NCBI GenBank assembly: GCA_963827595.1
Contig: CAWHBT010000016.1
Location: 124,001-188,000 of the forward strand
DNA: 64,000 nt
Origin: DATEDA01 sp963827595
Lineage (GTDB): Bacteria > Pseudomonadota > Gammaproteobacteria > Burkholderiales > SG8-39
Direction: 5' to 3'
In this document: in pieces, positions 1-9,014 of the stretch
How the letters are laid out: the number at the start of each line of letters is the position of its first letter
Position numbering within the stretch: position 1 is the stretch's first letter
Notes under the pieces: model-generated
Database searches by the model: none
What the model was told of the DNA's origin: nothing
The model's input: the letters and a program-made list of their open reading frames with translations, nothing else
Program-made: the position numbers and the translations under genes

Positions 1-21
1 CACTGCCAAGGGTGGATCGAA

Positions 22-213
22 ATGAGCAAGACGCTCCCCAAAGGACATGTCTCCTGCCTCTCCGAGGCGTTCCGGTATACGGGCGCGTCGAACACCAACA
101 TCTCGAAGACCTTCGCCCGGATCCGGCGGCAACTGGGACGGCAGGAGCCAGCGGCGGCCCAGAACGTCTGCGTGCTTCCGCAGCGGAAGCTGAACGCCGG
201 CCGGACGCAGTAG
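22..213 (+). CDS. Small conserved-looking hypothetical protein
   Basis: A 63-residue basic protein with no signal peptide or membrane segment. The first half contains a compact stretch (FRYTGASNTNISKTFARIRRQL) and the tail is low complexity, rich in Q, P and R. The ATG follows a purine-rich but poor Shine-Dalgarno (GGGTGGATCGAA). The frame fits codon use with G/C-rich third positions, and a longer overlapping frame from base 12 is arginine/proline-rich and looks like a shadow. I do not recognise a named family. The 140 bases between it and the DUF748 gene show no gene. Confidence 0.5.
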   Translation: MSKTLPKGHVSCLSEAFRYTGASNTNISKTFARIRRQLGRQEPAAAQNVCVLPQRKLNAGRTQ

Positions 214-353
214 CCGCTGGTCCCGCCCGCCGGCGGACCGCCGGCCGCAGAAGGCTCTGCCCCAAGGGCCAATTTACCCGCGGCGCGGCGCTCTGATAGG
301 CTCGGAACGTCGTCGCGCGACGCGTTCGCCGGCCGCGCGCCCTTCGAGCCGCC

Positions 354-3300
354 ATGCCGAACGCTGCCCAGGCCGCCGCCGCGCGCGCCGCTCAACTCGC
401 AAGGACACCGCGCGCGCGCCGCATCGGCTGGTGGGTGCTTGGCCTCGTCATCGCGTTTGCGATCACCGGCTTTTTCATCGTCCCGCCGATCGCGAAGCCC
501 TACCTCACCGCGGCGCTCTCCAAGGAGCTGAAGCGCGAGGTCACGATCGAGTCGCTCCGGATCAACCCGTTTGCCCTGTCGGCGACGGTGCGGGGCTTCG
601 TGATGCAGGACCGGCCCGGGCCCGAGCCGGCGCTGACCTTCGACGAGCTCTACGTCAATCTCTCGCTCGGCTCACTCTTCCGCCTTGCACCGGTCGTCGA
701 GGCCGTGCGCCTCGTGAAGCCACACCTTCGGATCGTCCGCAAGGAGGACGGGACCTCCAACTTCCAGGATCTCATCGACGAGGCTCAGTCCAAGCCGAAA
801 GATCCAGACGCACCGCCGCCGCGCTTCGCGGTGTTCAACATCCAGCTCGTCGACGGTCGCGTCGACCTCGACGACCGGCCGATGCGGGACAAGCACGCGC
901 TCGACGACATCCAGCTCGGCGTGCCATTCGTCTCGAGCCTGCCTGTTCACCACGAGGTGAACGTCGAACCGAAGTTCACTGCGAAGCTCGACGACACGCC
1001 GCTCGAGCTCCTCGCGAAGTCGAAGCCGTTCAAGGACTCGCGCGAATCGACGGTCAATCTGGACCTCCAGGGCCTCGATCTGCTCCGCTATCTCGAGCAC
1101 GCGCCGATCGAGCTGCCGGTGAAAGTGCGGTCGGCGAAGCTCGACACCGATCTCGACGTGACGTTTGCGCAGCCGAAGGGCGCGGCCCCTACGATCGTGA
1201 TCGCCGGGAAAGCTGGAGTGCGCGAGCTCGAAGTGACCGAACCCGACGGCAGTCCGCTTCTCAAGCTCGCGCGACTCGCGACCGAGCTGCGCGCGGTCGA
1301 GCCCTTAGCGAACCGGTTCGATGTCGACCAGGTCTGGATCGAGTCGCCGGAGATCACACTCCATCGCCGCAAGGGCGGCGAGATCCTTCTGCTGCGCCTG
1401 TTCGAACCGCGCAAGGCTGCCGCCCCAAAGACCGATAAGCCGGACGCCAGACCGCTCGTTTTCCGCGTCGGCGGGATCGCGCTCACGGACGGCAAGATGG
1501 AGGTGCTCGACGAACGCGCTGCCCGCCCCGTGCGCAGAAGCTATGACGAGGTGCGCGGCACGATCCGCAACCTGTCCAACGAGAAGGATGCGGCCGCGGA
1601 CGTCGAGGCCTACCTCCGCGACACCCGCGCCGAGACCCTGTCGGTCGCCGCCCGCCTCGGGTTGCAGCCGGTGAAGGCCGAAGGCACGGTCAAGCTCGAG
1701 CGCCTTTCCCTGCCCGAAAGCCTGTGGCCGTACGTCGAGCCCTTCGTGGCGCTCGAGGCGACCGACGGGAAGCTCGACGCTGCGACCCGATTCCTCTACA
1801 CGGCGGACGGCGAGACGCCGAACCTGGTCCTCACCGATCTCGAGACCAAGCTCACGTCGGTCGTGCTCCGCCAGCAGTGGAACAAGCAGGAGCTGCTGCG
1901 CATCGGCGAGCTGACCGCGCGGGGCGTGGGCCTGGAGCTGCGGAGCCAGACCGTGACGGTTGGCGAGCTCGCGTCGCACGACGCGCGCTTCGCGGTGCGG
2001 CGCGAGCCTGACGGTCGGCTCAACGTCCAGAAGCTCGTGCGGGAGGATCCCGGCACGCGGGCAGCGACGTCGGTTGGGACGGCGAAGCCGGCGGCAGGCG
2101 AGGCGAAGCCGTGGTCGCTCGCGCTGACGAAGCTGGCGATCGACCGCTACGCGATCCTCGTCGAGGACCCCCAGGCGGGGCCGACCGCCACGGCGCGCGT
2201 CGAGGGTCTCGCGATCACCGGCGAGAACCTGTCGAACGCCAGGGGCAGCCGCGGCAACGTCGGCGCGCGCTTCAAGGTCAACAAGACGGGCTCGCTGGCG
2301 GCGAACGGGCAGCTCGGCCTCAACCCCGTCTCGACGCGGCTGCGTGTCGACGCCCGCAGCTTGGGGCTGCTGCCGCTGCAGCCGTACTTCGAGCAGTACG
2401 TCAACGCCGTCGTGTCCAGCGGCGACGTGAGCGCCAAGGGCGCGGTCGCGCTCGATCTCCCCGAAGGGCGCAAGCCGACCGGAAGCTTCCGCGGCGACGT
2501 CACGCTCGCGAACTTCGCGTCGACGACCAAGGCGGCGAACGAGGACCTGCTGCGGTGGAAGTCGCTGTTCATCGGCGGCGTCGACGCGACGATCGAACCG
2601 CAGAAGGCCGAGGCGAAGGAGATCGCGCTCTCGGACTTCTACGCGCGGCTGATCGTCAACGCCGACGGCACGCTGAACCTGCAGGGGCTCGTGCGACGGC
2701 CGGGCGACGCGTCGCCACCCGCCGGCACGACGCAGCCCGCCACGCCGCCGACTGCCACGACCGAACCCGCCACGCAAGCGGATGCGCCGGCAGCGAAACA
2801 GAAGCTGTCCGAGCGGCTGGCAGGGTCCGGTGAGCCGCTGCCGGTCAGCATCGGCAAGATCACGCTGCAGGGCGGGAACGTCAATTTCAGCGATTACTTC
2901 GTCAAGCCGAACTACTCGGCGAACTTGACCAGTCTGGGCGGCAGCGTGACCGAGATGACGCCGGACAAGGCCGGCGACGTCGAGGTGCACGCGCGGCTCG
3001 ACGAGACCGCGCCGGTGGACATCGTCGGCCGCGTGAACCCCCTCGCACGCGACCTGTTCCTCGACCTCAAGGCGACCGCGAAGGACATCGAGCTGCCGCC
3101 GCTCTCGCCGTACGCGGTGAAGTACGCCGGCTACGGCATCGAGCGCGGCAAGCTGTCGGTCAACGTCAAGTACCTGGTCGAGAACCAGAAGCTCGCCGCG
3201 GAGAACAACATATACGTCGACCAGCTGACCTTCGGCGAGAAGGTCGAGAGCCCGACGGCGACGAAGCTCCCGGTGCTGCTCGCCGTGGCGCTGCTGAAGG

Positions 3301-4034
3301 ATCGGAACGGCGTGATCGACGTGAATCTTCCGGTCTCGGGCACGCTCGACGATCCGAAATTCAGCGTCGGCGCGATCATCATCCAGGTCATCGTCAACCT
3401 CGTCACCAAGGCGGTGACGTCGCCGTTCAACCTGCTCGCCGCGGGGACCGGCGGCGCCGGCGGCGGCGACGAGCTCGCGTACGTCGAGTTCGCCCCGGGG
3501 TCGGCAGCGCTCGACGGCGCGGACGAGAAGAAGTTGACGACTCTCGCGAAGGCGCTCGGTGACCGCCCCGGGCTCAAGCTCGACGTCGCCGGCCGCGTCG
3601 ATCCGGCGACCGACCGTGAAGGCCTCAAGCGGACCACGCTCGAGCGCCAGGTGAAGGCGGCGAAGCTCAAGGAGTTCGGGAAGGGCGGCGCTGCCGCGGG
3701 CTCGCTCGACGACGTGAAGCTCGACGCCGGCGAGTATACGAAGTACCTGACCGCAGCCTACCGGGCCGCCGATTTCCCGAAGCCGCGCAACGCCATCGGC
3801 CTGGTGAAGGAGCTGCCGGTCCCGGAGATGGAACAGCTCATGCTCGCGAACGCCTCGGCGACCGAGGAAGACCTGCGCCAGCTCGCGAACCAGCGGGCGC
3901 AGGCCACCAAGGACTGGCTCGTGAAGCAGGGGGGTGTACCGGCCGAGCGGGTGTTCCTCGTCGCGCCGAAGCTGAACCCCGAGGGGATCAAGGACAAAGG
4001 GAAGCCGGAACGGGTGGATTTCGCGCTGAAATGA
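354..4034 (+). CDS. DUF748 (AsmA-like) envelope protein with OmpA-like C-terminal part
   Basis: A 1226-residue protein with one N-terminal membrane anchor (about residues 24-46) followed by long repetitive beta-rich stretches of the DUF748/AsmA-like type. Known relatives are anchored in the inner membrane and span the periplasm, and are suspected of bridging to the outer membrane; the precise role of this protein cannot be read from sequence. A linker rich in P, A and T lies around residues 780-815. The last ~180 residues (from VEFAPGSAALDGADEKKL) resemble an OmpA-like peptidoglycan-associated module. The ATG lacks a clear Shine-Dalgarno. Length is typical for large DUF748 proteins. Confidence 0.85.
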   Translation: MPNAAQAAAARAAQLARTPRARRIGWWVLGLVIAFAITGFFIVPPIAKPYLTAALSKELKREVTIESLRINPFALSATVRGFVMQDRPGPEPALTFDELYVNLSLGSLFRLAPVVEAVRLVKPHLRIVRKEDGTSNFQDLIDEAQSKPKDPDAPPPRFAVFNIQLVDGRVDLDDRPMRDKHALDDIQLGVPFVSSLPVHHEVNVEPKFTAKLDDTPLELLAKSKPFKDSRESTVNLDLQGLDLLRYLEHAPIELPVKVRSAKLDTDLDVTFAQPKGAAPTIVIAGKAGVRELEVTEPDGSPLLKLARLATELRAVEPLANRFDVDQVWIESPEITLHRRKGGEILLLRLFEPRKAAAPKTDKPDARPLVFRVGGIALTDGKMEVLDERAARPVRRSYDEVRGTIRNLSNEKDAAADVEAYLRDTRAETLSVAARLGLQPVKAEGTVKLERLSLPESLWPYVEPFVALEATDGKLDAATRFLYTADGETPNLVLTDLETKLTSVVLRQQWNKQELLRIGELTARGVGLELRSQTVTVGELASHDARFAVRREPDGRLNVQKLVREDPGTRAATSVGTAKPAAGEAKPWSLALTKLAIDRYAILVEDPQAGPTATARVEGLAITGENLSNARGSRGNVGARFKVNKTGSLAANGQLGLNPVSTRLRVDARSLGLLPLQPYFEQYVNAVVSSGDVSAKGAVALDLPEGRKPTGSFRGDVTLANFASTTKAANEDLLRWKSLFIGGVDATIEPQKAEAKEIALSDFYARLIVNADGTLNLQGLVRRPGDASPPAGTTQPATPPTATTEPATQADAPAAKQKLSERLAGSGEPLPVSIGKITLQGGNVNFSDYFVKPNYSANLTSLGGSVTEMTPDKAGDVEVHARLDETAPVDIVGRVNPLARDLFLDLKATAKDIELPPLSPYAVKYAGYGIERGKLSVNVKYLVENQKLAAENNIYVDQLTFGEKVESPTATKLPVLLAVALLKDRNGVIDVNLPVSGTLDDPKFSVGAIIIQVIVNLVTKAVTSPFNLLAAGTGGAGGGDELAYVEFAPGSAALDGADEKKLTTLAKALGDRPGLKLDVAGRVDPATDREGLKRTTLERQVKAAKLKEFGKGGAAAGSLDDVKLDAGEYTKYLTAAYRAADFPKPRNAIGLVKELPVPEMEQLMLANASATEEDLRQLANQRAQATKDWLVKQGGVPAERVFLVAPKLNPEGIKDKGKPERVDFALK

Positions 4035-4100
4035 ATGCTGCGTTCAGCGGCGCTCATCGCCGTGCCGCTGTTCTCGCTCCTCCGCCCTTCTCCCGAGAAC

Positions 4101-5129
4101 TCACCTCCCCACCATCTTCGACGCCCGCTCGTAGTAACCGAGGTCGACATACCGGTCGGGTGGCGGCGGTTTGCCGCCCCACTGCCCTTCGATCTCGGCC
4201 CGCAGTGCCAGCACGTTCTTGAACCCCTCTTGATCGAGCTGGGCGTCGGGCGCGAGCCCGAAGCGCGGGTCGGCCAACAGATCGTAGGTGCGTTCGGCGA
4301 CGTCGTTCGGGAGCTTGAGCCACTTCGCGAGCAACGCCACGCCCTCAGCGCGATTCGCGGGGGTGAGCGTCCAGCGGGTGGACTCGATGTAGGCGGCGAT
4401 GTAGCGCTCGAGCGTGTCCTGATTGGACTTCGCCCAGCCCCGCATCACGAACGCACCCGTCGCCTGATAGGGGCCGACCAGGTCGATCACCCGCCCCATG
4501 CTCTTCAGCCCCTGGCGCGCCATCTGGATCGAGAACGGTGCATTCAGGATCGAGGCGGCATACTCCTTGTTCTCCTGCATCGCCTTGGCGCGCAGCACGG
4601 TGCCGCCTACCGGCTTGACCGTGTAGTCCTGGCCCTCCTTCAGGCCGTGTGTGAGCAGGATCTTCTTCGCCTGGAGCGCATAAGCGGTGTTCGGCGCATC
4701 GACGATCACCGTCCGCCCCTTCAGGTCGGCAATCGACCGGATCTCGGGCTGCACGAAGAGCTCGTTCAGACTGCTGTCGCCGCCGAGCACGATCACGGCG
4801 TCCTGGCCGGCCAACTCGACCATCGCCACGGAGTTGTCGACCGCGGCGTGGGCGATCTCGAAATCGCCCTTCGCCAGGCCGCTGCGAAGCTCGGTCGAGC
4901 TGGCCGTGAACAGCAGCTCGACTTTGAGGCCCCGGTTCGCAAAAAAGCCCTGGGCGAGGCCCGCGTACAGCGCGAGGTTCTGCGCGCCCGGGAAGACCTT
5001 GACGCGCAGCGGCTTCGCGTCCTGGGCGACAGCGGGAACCGCGACAAGCCCGAGGCCTGCGGCGACGACAAGTCCCGTGCGGAGCAGCCGCGCGGCCCCC
5101 AGTGCGACTCGACGAGTAGACAGGAACAC
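4101..5129 (-). CDS. ABC transporter substrate-binding protein, NMT1/SsuA-like
   Basis: A 342-residue periplasmic binding protein of the NMT1/THI5/SsuA-TauA superfamily. The GTG start at 5129 is preferred over an upstream ATG because GAGGGGGA lies 7 nt upstream of it and the signal peptide (RLLRTGLVVAAGLGLVAVPAVAQ) then begins within 15 residues. The mature part starts with KPLRVKVFPGAQNLALYAGLAQGFF, the usual first strand and helix of this fold. Ligands in the family include sulfonates, pyrimidine precursors and aromatic acids; the ligand here is unknown. No permease or ATPase gene is adjacent. It follows the acyl-CoA ligase on the same strand after 98 nt. Confidence 0.85.
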   Translation of the reverse strand: MFLSTRRVALGAARLLRTGLVVAAGLGLVAVPAVAQDAKPLRVKVFPGAQNLALYAGLAQGFFANRGLKVELLFTASSTELRSGLAKGDFEIAHAAVDNSVAMVELAGQDAVIVLGGDSSLNELFVQPEIRSIADLKGRTVIVDAPNTAYALQAKKILLTHGLKEGQDYTVKPVGGTVLRAKAMQENKEYAASILNAPFSIQMARQGLKSMGRVIDLVGPYQATGAFVMRGWAKSNQDTLERYIAAYIESTRWTLTPANRAEGVALLAKWLKLPNDVAERTYDLLADPRFGLAPDAQLDQEGFKNVLALRAEIEGQWGGKPPPPDRYVDLGYYERASKMVGR

Positions 5130-5227
5130 GACGAATCCCCCTCTGCTAAGACGAGCGGCGGTCCCGGGCCTCGCCCGAGCTGCTTCCCTCGCGCGACACC
5201 GCATGCTAGTCCCGGGGTCGGGACCGT

Positions 5228-6805
5228 TCAACTGGAATTCGATCCCGCGCCGCGGTGTTTGGTGCCGCTTTTCTGCTGCTCCGCCAGCTCCCGCAACCTG
5301 CTCTTGAGCACCTTCCCCGTCGACGTGGCCGGCAGCGCGTCGAGGATGACGACCTCGCCCGGCCGCTTGTAGGGCGCGAGCCGCGCGGCCGCAAACGCCC
5401 GCAGCTCATCCGCCGTGGCGGTGACGCCCGCGCGCAGCTCCACGAACGCCACCACCTCCTCGTCGCCGACGACGGCTCGCCCGACGACCGCGCTCTGGCT
5501 GACCGCGGGATGCTGGTTCAGCACGCCTTCAACCTCGATCGGGTAGACGTTGAATCCCGAGCGAATGACGAGCTCCTTGGTGCGGCCGGCGATGAACAGA
5601 TGGCCGTGCTCGTCCTGTCGGGCGAGATCGCCGGTACGGAGCCAGCCGTCCGCGCCAAGCGCCTCTGCCGTCGGCGCCGGGGCCCGGTAATACCCCAGCA
5701 TCACGTTGGGACCGCGCACGTGAAGCTCACCCGTCTTCCCGCACGCGACGGCACGGCCGCCGGCGTCGACGATGCGGATCTCGATCCCCGACACCGGGGG
5801 ACCGATGGACAGATCCGCGCGCGGCGCGTCCAGGCGCGTCTGCGAAACCGTCGGCGAGGTCTCCGTCAGGCCGTAACCGTTGTGCAGCGGCTGCCCGAAG
5901 AGCGCTTCGACGTCCGCTTTGAGCTGAGCGTCGAGCGGCGCACCGCCCGCGTAAAGGAAACGGACGCGCGGCGCCGCGACCGCACGCCCCGTGCGGTGGA
6001 GGTAATCGAGCAGCCGGGCGTACATGGCTGGCACGCCGGGCAGGACGCTGATGCCTTCGTCCGCCAGCGCTGCGGCCAGGCCCTCGGGCGTGAACCGGGG
6101 CACGAGGTGGAGGGCGGCGCCGGCGAGCAATGCGCTCATGCTCACCGACGCGAGCCCGAACACGTGCGAGATCGGCAGCGCGGCGTACACCCGATCCCCC
6201 GGAACGAGCCGCCGCAATCCGGCGCCCGTCATCGCGGCAAACAGCAGATTGCGATGCGACAGCATGACGCCCTTCGGCGCGCCCATGGTGCCGGACGTGT
6301 AGATGAGTGCCGCCACCTGCGCGGACGGATCGTCCGGCACCGGCTCGGGCGCCGCGCGGTCATCGCGCAGCCCGACCGCGACGGTGCCGACGCCCGGCAG
6401 CGGGAAGGGACCGGCGCCCATGGCTTCCGCGTGGCGAGCGGCCTCCGCCGAGACCTCGGTGGTGAAGAACGACCGCCGCGGCGAGCAGTGTTCGCGGATC
6501 GCCTCGACCTCGCGCCGACTGAGCCGGGCGTTCACGAGCACCGGCCACGCGTCCCGCAGCGTCGCCGCAAGCGCGAGCACCAGCGCAGCGGCGCAGTTCT
6601 CGTTGACGATCAGCGCACGGTCGCCCGGACCGACGCCGAGCTCGATGAGCGCGCCCGCGGCGTCGTCGACCGCGCGCGCGAGCTCGCGGTAGTCGAGGCG
6701 CCGCGCCGCCTCCACCAGAGCCGGGGCCTCGCCGAAGCGCTCGGCGCCGCGCCGTGCGAGCTCGCCGACGCGGCGCGGCAGGTCCGGCCGCGCCCCCCCG
6801 CTCAA
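5228..6805 (-). CDS. Acyl-CoA synthetase (AMP-dependent ligase)
   Basis: About 525 residues of the ANL superfamily, which activates a carboxylic acid through an acyl-AMP to a CoA thioester. Visible motifs: P-loop-like YTSGTMGAPKGVMLSH, YGLTETSP, the hinge motif GWLRTGDLARQDEHG, and the C-terminal lysine motif TSTGKVLKSRL. The likely start is a TTG at 6805 whose bases overlap the uspA stop (TTGA), giving translational coupling; the reading frame stays open upstream but that part is antisense-like uspA shadow. The acid substrate is not predictable. Neighbours (uspA and a binding protein) suggest an import-and-activate unit for an organic acid, which is inference. Confidence 0.87.
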   Translation of the reverse strand: MSGGARPDLPRRVGELARRGAERFGEAPALVEAARRLDYRELARAVDDAAGALIELGVGPGDRALIVNENCAAALVLALAATLRDAWPVLVNARLSRREVEAIREHCSPRRSFFTTEVSAEAARHAEAMGAGPFPLPGVGTVAVGLRDDRAAPEPVPDDPSAQVAALIYTSGTMGAPKGVMLSHRNLLFAAMTGAGLRRLVPGDRVYAALPISHVFGLASVSMSALLAGAALHLVPRFTPEGLAAALADEGISVLPGVPAMYARLLDYLHRTGRAVAAPRVRFLYAGGAPLDAQLKADVEALFGQPLHNGYGLTETSPTVSQTRLDAPRADLSIGPPVSGIEIRIVDAGGRAVACGKTGELHVRGPNVMLGYYRAPAPTAEALGADGWLRTGDLARQDEHGHLFIAGRTKELVIRSGFNVYPIEVEGVLNQHPAVSQSAVVGRAVVGDEEVVAFVELRAGVTATADELRAFAAARLAPYKRPGEVVILDALPATSTGKVLKSRLRELAEQQKSGTKHRGAGSNSS

Positions 6806-7236
6806 GGCGCCATCGCGATCAGCACGCTGCAGGGCGCGTAGTCGAGCAGCGTGGCCCCGACCGAGCCGCGCCACCAGCGCGCGGCGAACGACTGCTTCTG
6901 CCTGTGGCCGACCACAATGAGGTCGCTCTTGAGCTCCGACGCGAGACGGCAGATCTCCTCGACCGGCTCGCCGACCGAGAGATGGCCGGTGACCGAGAAG
7001 CCGCGCTCCTTGAGCGCCGCGAGGCCCTCGTCCATCACGTCCTGCATCCGCTTCTTCTCCTCCTCGATCAGCTCCTCGGGGAGGAAGCCCTCGGTGAGGA
7101 ACATGCTCGAAGGCATGCTGGCGACGGCGAGCAGATGCGTTTCGGCCTTGCCGAACGCCGCGATCTCGGCGCAGGCGAACAGCGCGGCGCGGCCTTCGCG
7201 CGTGCCGTTGTAGGCCATGAGGATCCGCTGGTACAT
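6802..7236 (-). CDS. Universal stress protein, UspA family
   Basis: A 144-residue single Usp domain beginning MYQRILMAYNGTREGRAAL and ending with the usual SVLIA strand. The start ATG has a strong Shine-Dalgarno (GAGAGGAGGG). The ATP-binding signature G-2x-G-9x-G(S/T) is degenerate here (VGHRQKQSFAARWWRGSVG), so nucleotide binding is uncertain. A helical insert rich in E and K (EELIEEEKKRMQDVMDEG) lies around residues 53-70. It is the first gene of the unit uspA / CoA ligase / binding protein and is divergent from the 3-hydroxyacyl-CoA dehydrogenase gene across 248 nt. Confidence 0.88.
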   Translation of the reverse strand: MYQRILMAYNGTREGRAALFACAEIAAFGKAETHLLAVASMPSSMFLTEGFLPEELIEEEKKRMQDVMDEGLAALKERGFSVTGHLSVGEPVEEICRLASELKSDLIVVGHRQKQSFAARWWRGSVGATLLDYAPCSVLIAMAP

Positions 7237-7484
7237 CCGGATACCCTCCTCTCTCCTGTGACAACGCGCTTCCTCGCGGCGCGGACGATCGAGCCCCGTG
7301 CAAGGACGGGTGTGGGGCCGTCGACGGCCTCTTGCGAAATCGCACCGGCGCGGGCTCCGCCTGCGAAGCCGAAACGCTTGCACGAAGATTGCCGAAAACC
7401 GGCGCGAGCGTCAATGAGCGGCAGGTGCGGCCGGGGCGGCGCTACAATGCGCGGGCGCCTCATCCGTCGGAAAACAACGACATC

Positions 7485-9014
7485 GTGCCTCTGGACAGCG
7501 AGCGTCCGGATCTCACCCTCGGGATCGTCGGGACCGGCGTCATGGGGCGCGGCATCGCGCAGATCGCGGCGCAGGCCGGGATCCGCGTCGTCCTCTACGA
7601 CACCCGCTCCGACGCCGCGCCGGCGGCCAGGGACTACGTCGCAGCCGCGCTCGGGAAGCTCGTCGAGAAAGGCCGGATTCCGGCCGAAGCCGCGGCGCGG
7701 GCAGCGCGCCAGCTCGACATCGCCAACGTGCTCGCGCACCTCTCGTCGTGCCAGATCGTGATCGAGGCGATCGCGGAGAACCTCGAGGCGAAGCGGGAAC
7801 TGTTCCAGCACCTCGAGTCGGTGGTCGCGGAGGACTGTGTCCTGGCGAGCAACACCTCGTCGCTGCAGGTGACCGCGATCGCCGCCGCCTGCAAGCGTCC
7901 GGACCGCGTCGCCGGGTTCCATTTCTTCAACCCCGTCCCGCTGATGAAGGTGGTGGAGGTGGTCGACGGGGTCATGACGGCGCCATGGGTGTGCGGTGCC
8001 CTCGCCGCCTTCGCCCGACGGTGCGGTCACACGCCAGTGCGCGCCAAGGACAGCCCCGGCTTCATCGTCAACCACGCCGGGCGCGGCTTCGGCACCGAGG
8101 CGCTCGCCTGCCTCCGGGAAGGGGTCGCGGAGTTCTACGAGATCGACCGCATTCTCCGCGACTGCGCCGGCTTCCGGATGGGCCCCTTCGAGCTGTTCGA
8201 CCTCACCGGGCTCGACGTCTCCCACCCGGTAATGGAGTCGATCTACAGCCAGTACTACCAGGAGCCGCGCTACCGGCCCTCACCGCTCACCGCGCAGCGC
8301 CTCATGGCCGGGCTCCTCGGCCGGAAGTCCGGGAATCGCGGGTTCTACGAGTACGCCGACGGCGCCGCGAAGCCGATGCCGGTCGCCGCAGTGCCGCGCA
8401 CCGACGTTCCCAAGGTGTGGGTCGCCCGCCACGGGCTGCACGACGAGGTGGCCACGACGGTCGCGAAGCTCGGCGCCCAGCTCGACCGCGGCGACCGGCC
8501 CGGGCCCGACTCGTTGATCCTGGTCGCGCCGCTCGGCCAGGACGCGACGACGGTCGCGCTCGCGGAGAACGTCGATCCGACGCGCACCATCGCAGTCGAC
8601 GCGCTGTTCGGCCTCGCGAAGCGGCGCACGCTGATGACCACGCCCGCGACCTCCGCCGCGATGCGCGATGCCGCGCATGCGCTCTTCGCGCGCGACGGCG
8701 TGCCGGTCTCGGTCATCGGCGACAGCCCGGGGTTCGTCGCGCAGCGGGTGGTCGCGCACGTCGTCAACATCGGCTGCGACATCGTCCAGCAGCGCATCTG
8801 CTCGCCGCCGGACCTCGACCTGGCGGTGACGCTGGGCCTCGGCTACCCGAAGGGCCCGCTCGCCTGGGGCGACGCGATCGGCGCGGCCCGCGTGGCCGCG
8901 ATCCTCGAAGCGCTGCTCGCCGCATCGGGCGACCCGCGCTACCGCGCGAGCCCGTGGCTCAGGCGGCGCGCGCGCCTTGGACTATCATTGCTCCATCCGG
9001 AGGCCCAGTCATGA
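7485..9014 (+). CDS. 3-hydroxyacyl-CoA dehydrogenase, two C-terminal domains
   Basis: A 509-residue NAD-dependent dehydrogenase oxidising 3-hydroxyacyl-CoA to 3-ketoacyl-CoA. The Rossmann motif GIVGTGVMGRGIAQIAAQAG is at about residues 12-31, the family motif FHFFNPVPLMKVVEVV follows, and there are two successive 3HCDH C-terminal domains as in PaaH/PaaC-type enzymes. The GTG at 7485 is chosen because the Rossmann fold starts 10 residues later. A TACAAT -10-like element lies at 7442-7447. The stop overlaps the gcdH start as ATGA, so the two genes are translationally coupled and probably act in one pathway (crotonyl-CoA towards acetoacetyl-CoA). Confidence 0.88.
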   Translation: MPLDSERPDLTLGIVGTGVMGRGIAQIAAQAGIRVVLYDTRSDAAPAARDYVAAALGKLVEKGRIPAEAAARAARQLDIANVLAHLSSCQIVIEAIAENLEAKRELFQHLESVVAEDCVLASNTSSLQVTAIAAACKRPDRVAGFHFFNPVPLMKVVEVVDGVMTAPWVCGALAAFARRCGHTPVRAKDSPGFIVNHAGRGFGTEALACLREGVAEFYEIDRILRDCAGFRMGPFELFDLTGLDVSHPVMESIYSQYYQEPRYRPSPLTAQRLMAGLLGRKSGNRGFYEYADGAAKPMPVAAVPRTDVPKVWVARHGLHDEVATTVAKLGAQLDRGDRPGPDSLILVAPLGQDATTVALAENVDPTRTIAVDALFGLAKRRTLMTTPATSAAMRDAAHALFARDGVPVSVIGDSPGFVAQRVVAHVVNIGCDIVQQRICSPPDLDLAVTLGLGYPKGPLAWGDAIGAARVAAILEALLAASGDPRYRASPWLRRRARLGLSLLHPEAQS

